Source of the DNA: Serratia symbiotica | Lineage (GTDB): Bacteria > Pseudomonadota > Gammaproteobacteria > Enterobacterales > Enterobacteriaceae | NCBI GenBank assembly: GCA_011754105.1 | Contig: JAAKDF010000015.1 | Location: 1 to 37,662, forward strand | Direction of reading: 5' to 3' | Length of the DNA: 37,662 bases | Shown: in pieces, positions 1 to 8,322 of the stretch | Numbering within the stretch: position 1 is the stretch's first letter | Layout: each line of letters opens with the position of its first letter | Made by a program: the position numbers and the translations under genes | The notes under the pieces: model-generated | Database searches by the model: none | Told to the model about the DNA's origin: nothing | What the model saw: only the letters and a program-made list of their open reading frames with translations

Positions 1-766
1 ACCAAATAGCTGTTGTACTCTGTACATCGCTGTTTCAGCTATCGAACGGCGGTGGTAGCCTGTCATACTTTTCCTCGGTGTGTTGTCTCCGGTAAGGCAC
101 TGGTTCCCCACCGCTTAATTTCTGTCTACATAGTCTGCCGACCAATAACGGGCTACGCTGCTGGGCGGTATTAAAGCCCTTATCTTCTTGCGCCTTAACT
201 CATCATGAATCACTCGCCTATCGTAAGCCACAGCCGCTGCGGCGGCTTTGATTTTACGGTACCGTCTGGCGGATGAGACCTGTTAAGGCCTCCGTATCTG
301 TTATATTGCTCAAGGAAAGGTCAGCACAGATAACCTCATGATGTATTTCTGTATCTACCGTCAAATACAGTTTTCGCCAGGTCTGCTGTTTCCCCTGACC
401 GTGTTTTATAACGAGATGCGCAATTAGACCAGGCGTTGGAGTTTTAAACGGGAGATTGACGGACTGCGCCTGCTTACTGATGCAGGTGTAGTCCAGGTAT
501 TTCAACGGCACTTTTATCAGTGTAAAAATGGAGTCGACAAAGCCCTGGAGAGCGCGAAGTGTCAGGCCGAAAATTCGTTTCAGCATCAATACGCGGATCA
601 TTGCCATACTATAAAGTGAGTGAACCCCGAGTGATAATGGCGTTGTTGTAATCCTTCTAGTTGGTGATCTTGAACTTTTGCTTAGCCACGCAATGTTGCT
701 GTTTTAACAGAAGGAGATTGATCTGATCCTCGTGCCGGACAAATGTTCGATTTATTCAACAACGCC
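1..766 (-). mobile_element. IS903-type (IS5 family) element, degenerate, cut by window edge
   Basis: The transposase reads leftward from about 607. Its start (MAMIRVLMLKRIFGLTLRAL) is typical of the IS903 group of the IS5 family. The terminal repeat ends at 766 and reads, on the minus strand, GGCGTTGTTGAATAAATC. The other end lies beyond base 1, by roughly 160 bp judging from the copy at 20661. The frame breaks after about 117 codons, so no active transposase is made. Like the other transposase-bearing copies here it reads HLVIKHGQ where IS903 has an Asp-containing insert of about 16 residues, so the first catalytic Asp is missing. The element has landed in the last codons of bamE. Confidence 0.85.
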
Positions 767-1082
767 TCTGAATATATGTCAATACTCCCACGCTATTGAA
801 GATCAACGTTAGAGTTTGCTGAGTAAAACCTTCATGACTAGGTTGTTGGCGGAATACATAGAACCACGTTTGAGTCCCGAATGGGTCTTGTAGCATTGGA
901 GTACCCAATATGTAAGCGACCTGCTGCTGGGTCATACCTTTTTTAATTTTTGCCACATCGGTCTGTGTTAGGTAGTTCCCCTGGTTGATCTCACGCCGAT
1001 AAGCCACTTTCTCAACAGTAGAACAGCCAGCAGACAGCATCACAAGAACCAGAGCGGCGGCAGTCAGTGTTTTACAGCGCAT
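756..1082 (-). CDS. bamE: BamE (SmpA) outer-membrane assembly lipoprotein, C-terminus replaced by IS sequence
   Basis: BamE is a small lipoprotein of the BAM complex, which inserts beta-barrel proteins into the outer membrane from the periplasmic side. I chose the ATG at 1082: it begins MRCKTLTAA as in E. coli and has a strong AAGGAAGG ribosome site. The signal peptide ends in the lipobox LSAGC (Cys20). The family core follows ([17 protein letters not shown], then [14 protein letters not shown]). Length is 108 residues against 113 in E. coli. The native frame runs to about GVLTYI at 771; the last codons (RRC-stop) come from the IS terminal repeat, so about nine native residues are lost. The folded domain appears complete, so the protein may still work. 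It lies downstream of recN, as in E. coli. Confidence 0.9.
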   Translation of the reverse strand: MRCKTLTAAALVLVMLSAGCSTVEKVAYRREINQGNYLTQTDVAKIKKGMTQQQVAYILGTPMLQDPFGTQTWFYVFRQQPSHEGFTQQTLTLIFNSVGVLTYIQRRC

Positions 1083-1218
1083 AGTAATCACCTTCCTTGA
1101 GGGCATGGTGTACCGATGATAATAGACCTTGCTGCAATTGGAAACCTTTATACCTTTCATATTTTACATAGCTACCACGTTGGCTTACCGCTCCTATTCT
1201 AGGCGATAGGTTAACTAA

Positions 1219-1365
1219 GAGCCTATCCCATTAAGCTATTCTATTTGCCATTTTTAATCTATACAGTGCTCACCCTCCTCACGTACTCTATGTGTTTTCT
1301 AGTTGTTGCGCGCTGCCCGTATGAAAACTGGATGCAACAATATGCGACTTACTTGGGATAGGCTC
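1219..1365. repeat. ERIC/MITE-like palindromic repeat, copy A (complete)
   Basis: This 147-bp intergenic element is bounded by a 12-bp perfect terminal inverted repeat, GAGCCTATCCCA at 1219-1230 and TGGGATAGGCTC at 1354-1365. Internal landmarks shared with copies near 21690-21781, 26068-26175 and 34449-34576 are CTATTTGCCA, CAGTGCTC, CCTCACGTACT and GTTGTTGCGCGCTG. It encodes nothing obvious and sits between bamE and the end of the recN pseudogene. It behaves like a non-autonomous repeat family such as ERIC or a MITE; I cannot assign it to a named family. Confidence 0.7.
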
Positions 1366-1433
1366 GAAGTATTGTAGGGTTGCGTTCACTTGCTGCTTTT
1401 AAATCTATTAGGTAAATAGCGGCAACGTCAGAT

Positions 1434-2946
1434 CTATGCGGTAAGCAATTCTTTTTCATTTGCCAAGGTATTTCGGGTGATTTCACTGCCTGAGCAAATG
1501 TGCCAAGTCTTGTAAACGGTCCCGTTTATCCAGTAGTGCAATCTGTGTTTCGGTTTCGGTCCCGTCAGTCTGTTTGCTAAAAAACAAACAGGTGCTGATG
1601 TCCGCATCCTGCTACTTGCGGCAGGTGCTTCACGCACATTACTTGAGTGGATTAGTCCAGTTGACGTAATAGGCGGCCAACAATGGCTGTGGTTGGCCCA
1701 CTATTCTGACGCCCAAGTATGCTTTGTCGAAAATCAACGCTGGGGTTTTCATCTTACGAGCGGTGATTACCTGGATGGCTTCCGGCAGTTATAGTTCACT
1801 GCCGGAAGCCACTTTTGTCAATGGTTGTAGCGGTTGGCCCGGATTGGTGGAAACATAAAACTCGTTGTAGCTAGCACCTTTGGCGTTTAGGTTCTGCAGC
1901 TCGAAACGCATGTCGATACTGAATTTGCCCTGCGGCATAGAAAGTTCCTGCATACTATTGGTGATGATTGTAGTCAGTTCAGCCGCATACTGTAGACGTT
2001 TCAGGTGCAGTTGTTTCGCCAGGTTGAGTGCTTGGCTGATAGTATAAAGTGACCGCCTTGCTTAGATTCTCGTGCTTATGTTTCTGCTGCGACAGAAGCG
2101 GTTTTTCGTCATGTAACTGCAGATGCAGTTGTGGTAGCTCTTCCGGTATCACATGGTACTTGTGCATGCTAGGTGTGATCTGTCGTGATAGGTGTTGTTC
2201 CAGTTTGTGCAGACGGTTGGGGTCTAGATCCATATCATCAATGTAATGGCGCAGATCATCGCTAGCTTAGGTGATCTAAATAGAAGCTTCTTCAAGCATC
2301 TCCAGCAGGCTGCTAAGTTTTTTATCCATAGAGACTAGATGATCAATAAACAGGTGTTTGGCCTGTAAAGTTAGCTGAGTATGTTGTGCTCTTGATCTTC
2401 ATCTTCATCTTCATCCAACTTTACAGGGCTTGCTGAATGATGGTTAGCCGCTAGCCGCTGTTGGCTAGGTTTTTGTATTCGGCCTCGATTTGCTCAAACC
2501 ACCCGGCCTGTTGCGCAAATTCGTTTAGCTATCTTAACTGCTACTAAAGTAACTGTATGCGACTTTTGCATTAGGAGGATTGTTGCTGAAAGTTTGCCCA
2601 CTTACTGGTAGCTTTAGTGCTAGCGTTGGTATGCTTAGCGCATTTATGCCAGCGAGGTAGGTTTATCATCCTAGGTATCGAGCAGTTCTTTCTGATAGTC
2701 GGGCTTGAACAGCTACGCGCTTAAGTTGTATCCGCCAGTTATAAGCGGGCAAAGATGTCGGCGCGGGTGGCTACCAGGACGTACTACGTTGCCATCAGCA
2801 TGGTTCCCGAGGCACAGACCCAACGCGTCAATGACAATGGATTTGTCAGCGCCGGTTTCACCGGTAATCGCTGTCATTCCTGGTTAAAGATCAATTTCCA
2901 ACTCAGGAACGATCGGAAAGTCGCTACTGGTCAATTGGGCCAGCAT
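1434..2946 (-). pseudogene. recN: recN pseudogene (SMC-like DNA repair ATPase)
   Basis: RecN is an SOS-induced SMC-like ATPase used in double-strand break repair. The start is recognisable at 2946 (MLAQLT, as in E. coli). Later fragments match in order: LDLDPNRLHKLEQ around 2200, TARKMKTPALIFD around 1750, GPTTAIVGRLLRQL around 1690, and the C-terminus SEITRNTLANEKELLTA ending at 1434. The reading frame is broken many times; a stop occurs about 21 codons in. The Walker A site near 2845 reads GETGADKS, with Asp in place of the invariant Gly. The Walker B region is changed to FDKAYLG. Total length is about 1.51 kb against about 1.66 kb for an intact gene. It lies between nadK and bamE, as in E. 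coli. A 14-bp-arm inverted repeat at 1776-1811 lies inside it. Confidence 0.93.
1776..1811. repeat. Perfect inverted repeat inside recN pseudogene (14-bp arms, 8-nt loop)
   Basis: The arms are 1776-1789 and 1798-1811. On the minus strand the first arm is native RecN sequence (KVASG). The second arm replaces the codons expected for SRIALA just before AIQVITARK with a reverse complement of the first arm. An in-frame stop lies in the loop. Confidence 0.8.
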
Positions 2947-2954
2947 AAGTACCT

Positions 2955-2968
2955 TACTGTGTACAGTA
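2955..2968 (-). promoter_or_regulatory. Relic of LexA (SOS) operator upstream of recN
   Basis: The 14-bp palindrome TACTGTGTACAGTA lies just upstream of the recN start. E. coli recN carries LexA boxes here that include TACTGTACACA. The normal CTG-N10-CAG spacing is not present, so this looks like a decayed box rather than a working one. Confidence 0.45.
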
Positions 2969-3031
2969 TATACGCTGTAGTTTAATACATTGAAAACTAA
3001 TATTTTATATATAAAGTGGTTTAGGAGATTT

Positions 3032-3910
3032 TTAGAATAATTTTTTTGACCATCCCAGTTTTGAGCTTAAAGTGTTGAAATAGCTGTAGTTCTTTGGATG
3101 AATAAGATTAAGGTGAAAATTACTGCGGCGTATCAATACTTCTTCGCCTTCTTGAATATTCAGGGAGATTTGGCTATCGCAACTGATTTCAAGATCATTA
3201 CCCATCTGATAAAACTTCAGCCGGATGGTGCTGTCGCTGTTGATCACCAGCGGGCGGGCTGAGAGAGTGTGCGGGAACATCGGTACCAGCACGATGGCCT
3301 CTAGAGATGGAGTGAGGATTGGCCCGCCGGCTGAGAGCGAATAGGCCGTGGAACCGGTAGGGGTAGAAATGATTAGACCATCGGAGCGCTGGGAAAAAGC
3401 AAAGCGGTCGTCAATATAAACCTCAAACTCAATCATATGCGCTACTTTACCGGGGTGCAATATAACTTCGTTGATGGCGGTGCTGATACGGCACTGTTTA
3501 TGTTCCTTATGCACATTGGTTTCCAGCAAGAAGCGCTGTTCATAGATGTATTCGCCTTCCAACACATCCGCCAACTGTTGGAATGCATTATCGGGATCGA
3601 GGTCGGTGAGGAAACCAAGGTTGCCGCGATTCACTCCGATCACTTTGATTTCATGACGCGCCAGTATACGTGCGGCACCGAGCATGTTGCCATCACCGCC
3701 TACTACCACCGCTAAATCAGCCCGTTGACCGATATCCCCCAGACTGCCAGTAATGGCGGCTTTCAGCCGCAAGTCCTGAGCGATTTGCCGTTCGATCATC
3801 ACGCAATAGCCACGAGCGATCAGCCAGTGGTACAGCATTTCATGCGTTGCTAGTGCCGAGGGATGACGTGGGTAACCAACAATACCGATACAGGTGAATT
3901 TTTTATTCAT
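3032..3910 (-). CDS. nadK: NAD kinase
   Basis: NadK phosphorylates NAD to NADP with ATP in the cytoplasm and is essential in most bacteria. The 292 residues equal the E. coli length, and the match is collinear from [12 protein letters not shown] to the C-terminal KLGWSKKLF. The family motifs are present: GGDGN at 71-75 with the catalytic Asp73, the NE pair at 147-148, and [13 protein letters not shown] at 184-196. The start at 3910 follows a GAGGAA ribosome site. The gene is divergent from grpE and upstream of the dead recN. It is intact while nadB, which makes NAD de novo from aspartate, is a pseudogene at 8323-9925. NAD itself must therefore come from salvage or import. Confidence 0.97.
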   Translation of the reverse strand: MNKKFTCIGIVGYPRHPSALATHEMLYHWLIARGYCVMIERQIAQDLRLKAAITGSLGDIGQRADLAVVVGGDGNMLGAARILARHEIKVIGVNRGNLGFLTDLDPDNAFQQLADVLEGEYIYEQRFLLETNVHKEHKQCRISTAINEVILHPGKVAHMIEFEVYIDDRFAFSQRSDGLIISTPTGSTAYSLSAGGPILTPSLEAIVLVPMFPHTLSARPLVINSDSTIRLKFYQMGNDLEISCDSQISLNIQEGEEVLIRRSNFHLNLIHPKNYSYFNTLSSKLGWSKKLF

Positions 3911-3964
3911 TATTATGATGTTCCTCGCCGGAGCTAGTTTATGCCCCGCATTATGATCGATTGA

Positions 3965-3990
3965 CTTGAAACCCCATTTTTGATCCCCAT
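3965..3990 (+). promoter_or_regulatory. Sigma-32 heat-shock promoter of grpE
   Basis: A -35 element CTTGAAA (3965-3971) and a -10 element starting CCCCAT (3985-3990) are separated by 13 nt. This matches the sigma-32 consensus (CTTGAAA, 11-16 nt, CCCCAT-T). It lies 46 nt upstream of the grpE start codon, in the divergent nadK-grpE gap. Confidence 0.85.
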
Positions 3991-4035
3991 AATAAGCTAA
4001 GTTGCGGGATAAATGCTAAAACGCGGAGATATTTG

Positions 4036-4644
4036 ATGAGTAGTAGAGAACACAAAGCGCCAAACAAGCAAGTCTCAGAAGAACAAGTCTCAGAAGAAAT
4101 GGAACAGCAGGCCAGATACGAGGATATATTACCGGAATCGACGGAGGATGTTGATTTGCGTGATGCGCGTATTACCGAGCTGGAGGCTCAGTTACTTGAA
4201 TCTCAGAAACATGAACGTGATGGACGTGATAGCCTTCTACGCGCCAAAGCTGAAATGGAGAATGTGCGTCGGCGTACTGAGTTGGATATTGAAAAAGCGC
4301 ACAAATTCGCATTGGAGAAATTCTCTGGTGACCTGCTTCTAGTGCTCGATAATCTAGAGCTTGCATTGGAACTGACTGATAAGAATAATCCTGAGTTGAT
4401 AGCGATGATTGAAGGCATCGAACTGACGCTGAAGTCCTTACAGGATGTAGTGCACAAGTACGGCATTGAAATCGTCAGTGATGTCGACGTGCCCTTTAAC
4501 CCGGATGTGCATCAAGCAATGAGCCTGATTGAATCCGCCGATCACCAGCCGAACTATGTGATGATGGTGATGCAGAAAGGCTATACGCTGAATGGCAGAT
4601 TGCTGCGCCCCGCGATGGTTGCGGTTTCTAAAGCTAAGGCATAG
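4036..4644 (+). CDS. grpE: GrpE nucleotide exchange factor for DnaK
   Basis: GrpE releases ADP from the DnaK chaperone during protein refolding in the cytoplasm. From the ATG at 4036 (MSSREHKAP, as E. coli MSSKEQKTP) the product is 202 residues against 197 in E. coli. An in-frame TTG directly before it is unlikely to be the start. The acidic N-terminal tail (about 1-40) is followed by the long dimerising helix (about 40-110, with [20 protein letters not shown]) and the C-terminal beta domain ending [18 protein letters not shown]. The N-tail contains a perfect 15-nt tandem duplication (4069-4098) giving [10 protein letters not shown], which accounts for the extra length. It is convergent with ung across a terminator. 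Confidence 0.96.
   Translation: MSSREHKAPNKQVSEEQVSEEMEQQARYEDILPESTEDVDLRDARITELEAQLLESQKHERDGRDSLLRAKAEMENVRRRTELDIEKAHKFALEKFSGDLLLVLDNLELALELTDKNNPELIAMIEGIELTLKSLQDVVHKYGIEIVSDVDVPFNPDVHQAMSLIESADHQPNYVMMVMQKGYTLNGRLLRPAMVAVSKAKA
4069..4098 (+). repeat. Perfect 15-nt tandem duplication in grpE N-terminal tail
   Basis: Two identical 15-nt units (CAAGTCTCAGAAGAA) encode QVSEE twice. Being a multiple of three, the duplication keeps the frame, and it falls in the disordered tail, so it is probably neutral. Confidence 0.9.
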
Positions 4645-4729
4645 GCGCGCTGGTGTGGTAAAAAATTACCTTAGGTACATACCCGTCAGTTTAAGAAACA
4701 TGGAATCGATCTCATGGGGCTATGTACAG

Positions 4730-4760
4730 ATCCGGAAACCGTTCCTTGTTTCCGGATTTT
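4730..4760 (+). terminator. Rho-independent terminator of grpE
   Basis: Ten-bp perfect arms, ATCCGGAAAC (4730-4739) and GTTTCCGGAT (4748-4757), flank an 8-nt loop. A short T run follows on the plus strand. It sits between the convergent genes grpE and ung. Confidence 0.75.
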
Positions 4761-5433
4761 ATGCACGCGGTAACCAGTCTATCGGCTGCAAGCCCTGTTG
4801 CTTCAGCAGTTGATTAGTTTGTGAGAAGTGGCGGCAACCGAAGAAGCCACGGTGAGCCGAGAGCGGCGACGGATGTGGCGCTTTCAGCACATGATGGCGC
4901 TTGCAGTCAATAAAGTTGCCTTTCTTCTGCGCATGCGATCCCCACAGTAGAAACACCACGCCACTGCAGTTCTCGTTTAGTGCAGCGATCACTTTATCGG
5001 TGAAAGTTTCCCATCCCAAATTTGCGTGGGAATGCGCTCGACCTCCTTCGACGGTCAGCACTGTGTTGAGCAATAACACGCCTTGTTCGGCCCAGCTCTG
5101 CAGGTACCCGTGGTTCGGATATTCAAAACCAGGAGTATCGGTTGCCAGTTCCTTGTATATATTTATCAGCGAAGGCGGTGCAGGAACGCTGGAGCGCACG
5201 GAGAAGGATAAGCCGTGGGCTTGATTGGGGCCATGATAAGGATCCTGACCAAGGATCACTACTTTGACGTCCGCCAGGTCTGTGAAACGTAAAGCGTTGA
5301 ATACATCTCTCTGCGGTGGATAAATAGTTTTATCAGCCCGACGTTCAGCGGCAACAAAAGCGAGTGTTTCAACAAAATATGGCTTCTCTTTTTCTTTGCC
5401 GATAACGTCATGCCAGGTGAGTGAGGTGGACAT
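4759..5433 (-). CDS. ung: Uracil-DNA glycosylase
   Basis: Ung removes uracil from DNA as the first step of base-excision repair. At 224 residues it is close to E. coli Ung (229) and collinear with it. The water-activating motif GQDPYHG is at 62-68 (catalytic Asp64). LLLNTVLTV is at 120-128, and the DNA-intercalation motif [10 protein letters not shown] at 187-196 includes the catalytic His187. The start at 5433 has a strong GGAGAGAG ribosome site. It is intact although recN nearby is dead. In E. coli its neighbour is grcA, whose relic lies just upstream. More than 30 kb that separates grpE from ung on the E. coli map is absent here. Confidence 0.97.
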   Translation of the reverse strand: MSTSLTWHDVIGKEKEKPYFVETLAFVAAERRADKTIYPPQRDVFNALRFTDLADVKVVILGQDPYHGPNQAHGLSFSVRSSVPAPPSLINIYKELATDTPGFEYPNHGYLQSWAEQGVLLLNTVLTVEGGRAHSHANLGWETFTDKVIAALNENCSGVVFLLWGSHAQKKGNFIDCKRHHVLKAPHPSPLSAHRGFFGCRHFSQTNQLLKQQGLQPIDWLPRA

Positions 5434-5769
5434 AAACTCTCTCCTTTTTTTTTGTTAGCAATTTATTAGCTATAGATTACCCTGTCGTTTAACACGGCGA
5501 AAACTACTTTTTATTTTCTTATGGTCTGCGTCATGAAATTATTTTTGATAATTTACAAAAAAGTGCTACAGGCTGGTCAGGAAAATTGATATAAAGATAT
5601 TTATATATCTACAGTATCTGACAAGAAAAAATTTATATTAATCAAAGAATTGATCTGGCCAGGCCGTTATAGATGATGATAAAGCAAAAATGGTCTTGCC
5701 ACCTAGTAGAAACTAGAATTGGGTTTTCTCATGAAGTAAAATTTTCGCCCTGGTATGGCAGCAATAAAA
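5434..5769. other. Intergenic stretch ung-grcA, AT-rich, with an FNR-like site
   Basis: No gene is visible. The only candidate signal is TTTATATTAATCAA at 5632-5645, one mismatch from the FNR consensus TTGAT-N4-ATCAA and about 125 nt upstream of the grcA relic. E. coli grcA is induced anaerobically, so this may be its former control site. Support is weak. Confidence 0.35.
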
Positions 5770-5850
5770 TGATTACTAATATTCAAATTACTAAAGCCAA
5801 AGACCTGGCGCTGGTAAATTTTTTTGGTTACTGAATGGTCAGCGATCAAA
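5770..5850 (+). pseudogene. grcA: grcA (yfiD) remnant, autonomous glycyl radical cofactor
   Basis: The start reads MITNIQITKAKDLALVNFF, matching the E. coli GrcA N-terminus [20 protein letters not shown]. A stop follows within about 20 codons, and the conserved C-terminal glycyl-radical domain is not detectable before srmB. GrcA rescues oxygen-damaged pyruvate formate-lyase. Position and orientation (opposite to ung and srmB) match E. coli. The following 5850-6095 has a short open stretch that I cannot identify. Confidence 0.75.
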
Positions 5851-6095
5851 TTTTGGCTCCTTTTTTATTGGCGGCTATCAGGGGATCAGGTCTGAAACAT
5901 ATTCTGCGAAAAGACAATCGCCCGAGTTACGAATCCTTCTGAAAACTACAGTAGCTATTTAGCTGCTAAATGAATGAGCTTACGCACCACGCATAGCCGT
6001 TAATGCCATAAAGAAACGCCTAAAAATAGGACGCTATATTTCATGACTGGCACGGCCAGGATTCGGTAGTTCACACACTGGATGCCAGTCCAGCG

Positions 6096-7418
6096 TTATT
6101 CCGCGTTTTTTTCACGTTTAGTCTTGGCTTGGCGGCGTTTGCCGATGTTTTTAGTATCGCGATGTCGCACTTTCACCTTAGCTTTTTCTTTGTTTTTCGC
6201 TTTGTCTTGCATACGTTTAGCCAGCACTTTCTTTGAAGGATTACCACTGCTTTTCTCGTTTGGCACTTTGGTTTTTGGCCGCAGGTTGTTGATGACTCGT
6301 GGCTTCAATGGTTCATTTAGGTAACGACCCACTTTGCATAATAGCAGGTGGTCGTGTGCCTCAACCAGTGAAATGGCGGTGCCATTGCGCCCGGCACGGC
6401 CGGTGCGGCCAATGCGGTGCAGGTAGGTGTCGGCGGTGCGCGGCATGTCGAAATTAAATACATGAGTAATGTCAATGATATCCAGACCACGTGCGGCGAC
6501 ATCGGTGGCGACCAGCACATCAATCCTGCAGTCTATCATGCGTTTTATCGCTTCGTTGCGCTTGGCTTGCACCATTTCGCCTTCGAGGTAGCAGGTATTG
6601 ATGCCTGCTTCACGCAGCCAGATAGCCAGCTCATGCACTCGCTCGCGCTTGCGCACGAAGATCACTGATTTTTGCACGTCCGGCTGCTTCAGCAGGTGCA
6701 CCAGCAGCGCTGTTTTGTGCTGCACGTCATCGGCGCGGTAGTACCATTGCAGGATTTTTTTGCGTTCGCAACGCGACGGATCAGCTTCTACTTTCACAGG
6801 ATCTTTCAGAATGCGTTCAGCGAATTCGTGGATCGCTTCGCCTTCTAGCGTGGCGGAGAACAGCAACGTCTGGTTGCGCCAGCGGGTTTCGGCGGAGATG
6901 ATTTCGATGTCCTGTGCAAAGCCCATGTCCAGCAAGCAGTCTGCTTCGTCGAGGATCAGGGTTTCCACCGCGCGGCAATCTAAGTTCTCTTCTTTGATAT
7001 ATTGCAGTAGACGGCCAGTAGTAGCGACCACCATATCTTGGTTTTCGCTGAACACTTCTGCGTGGTTCATATAGGCTACGCCGCCGGTGATGGCGGCAAT
7101 ATCCAACGAGGTATGTGCTGCTAATTCACGCGCTTGATCGGCCACTTGCATTGCTAACTCACGTGTCGGTGTAAGGATCAGAACGCGTGGTGGCCCCGAC
7201 TTCTTACGCGGAAAATCCAGCAGATGCTGCAAAACGGGCAGCAAAAATGCGGCGGTTTTGCCGGTGCCGGTAGGAGCAGAGCCTAATACGTCGCGCCCGT
7301 TCATCGCGGGTGAAATCGCTTTAGCTTGGATAGCCGTGGGGCGATCGTAGCCTTTATCATGCAGTGCGAGGATCAGGCGTCCATCGAGTTCGAGTTCAGA
7401 AAAATGGGTTACTGTCAT
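6096..7418 (-). CDS. srmB: DEAD-box RNA helicase SrmB
   Basis: SrmB is a DEAD-box ATPase that helps early assembly of the 50S ribosomal subunit. The 440 residues match the E. coli protein (444) throughout. Helicase motifs in order: Walker A APTGTGKT (48-55), PTRELA (84-89), TGGVAYMNHA (111-120), DEAD (157-160), SAT (188-190), then DVAARG and HRIGRTGRAGR in the second RecA domain. A lysine/arginine-rich tail (about 375-440) ends near RHRDTKNIGKRRQ, as in E. coli. The Arg usually found after DEAD is Cys here, a mild change. The start at 7418 has an AGAGG ribosome site. Confidence 0.96.
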   Translation of the reverse strand: MTVTHFSELELDGRLILALHDKGYDRPTAIQAKAISPAMNGRDVLGSAPTGTGKTAAFLLPVLQHLLDFPRKKSGPPRVLILTPTRELAMQVADQARELAAHTSLDIAAITGGVAYMNHAEVFSENQDMVVATTGRLLQYIKEENLDCRAVETLILDEADCLLDMGFAQDIEIISAETRWRNQTLLFSATLEGEAIHEFAERILKDPVKVEADPSRCERKKILQWYYRADDVQHKTALLVHLLKQPDVQKSVIFVRKRERVHELAIWLREAGINTCYLEGEMVQAKRNEAIKRMIDCRIDVLVATDVAARGLDIIDITHVFNFDMPRTADTYLHRIGRTGRAGRNGTAISLVEAHDHLLLCKVGRYLNEPLKPRVINNLRPKTKVPNEKSSGNPSKKVLAKRMQDKAKNKEKAKVKVRHRDTKNIGKRRQAKTKREKNAE

Positions 7419-7549
7419 TGTCTACCTCTACTTGGGGTGCCCATTATAGACGGGTTGGCTGTGTTCTTCATCTATTAAGCAGAAAGCAACTCTTTTCCCA
7501 TAAATCAAGTTACCTTATGCTACGTCAGTTTTGTATCTAGGTGGTTATT

Positions 7550-8285
7550 GTGAGTAATAAGTCGAAAGCAAATTTTACCCCACGCTGTAGAGGTTTTACT
7601 TTTAAGCAATTCTTTATTGCTCACGATCGCGGTGCGCGATGAAAGTGGATACTGATGGCGTGTTGCTTAGGGCTTAAGCACCTATGGCACAATGGTAGCG
7701 GGTGCTGGACATCGGTAGCAGCAGCGGACTGATTGCGTTGATGCTATCGCAGCGTTTGGTTGCTGATATGATAATCGATGCAGTGGAAATGGACGAAGTC
7801 GCCGCCAAGCAGGCGCGCGATGATAATATGCAAAAATCCCTTTGGCCGCAGTGCATTAAGGTTTACGCACAGGATATTTATTATTACGCCGAACATAACG
7901 CCGCTCAATATGAGCTGACTAGTCAGCAATCTGCCTTATTTTAAACCAGCTGTGGGCCCTGCCGTGACCAAGCGCGCCATAACGCGCGTTGCACAGAGAT
8001 CTTGACTCACGCTACGCTGCTCAAGTGTGCCTAACAGTTGATTAATAAGCAGGGAGTTTTCTGCGTATTAGTTACCAACTATAACATTAGCACAGCCTTG
8101 CTTGGAATACCGCAACAAATCGGAACGTCATTGATCGCGTCGATACGCGACTAAACATGGTGCTGTTGGCGCTAACACGATGGCCAATGCTGCCTAAGCA
8201 GCAAGCGCTGGCAATCAAACTGGCCGACGGCAGCTATACCGAGAACTTGCGTCGGCTGATAACCGAATTTTACCTATTTTATTGA
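7550..8285 (+). pseudogene. trmN6: trmN6 (yfiC) pseudogene, tRNA1(Val) A37 N6-methyltransferase
   Basis: A GTG start at 7550 opens a frame carrying GFTFKQFFIAHDRGA, matching the E. coli N-terminus. A 2-nt insertion next to a small palindrome (ATCGCG-GTG-CGCGAT) shifts the frame at about 7640. The SAM-binding domain resumes at 7702 (LDIGSSSGLIALMLSQR), breaks again near 7944, and the C-terminus (RRLITEFYLF-stop) is recognisable to 8285. Total length (736 bp) is almost that of the intact gene (738 bp), so the decay is by small indels. It lies between srmB and nadB, as in E. coli. Confidence 0.9.
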
Positions 8286-8322
8286 GTTAAAAAAGAATAC
8301 TGTTGCAGCACTTCATCGACAT

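Noticed and set aside
2395-2420. TCTTCA microsatellite in recN region
   Set aside because: Only three to four short units; not clearly beyond chance.
5850-5945. Short open frame starting MVSDQILAPF after grcA
   Set aside because: No homologue recognised, no ribosome site, ends within about 35 codons in decaying DNA.
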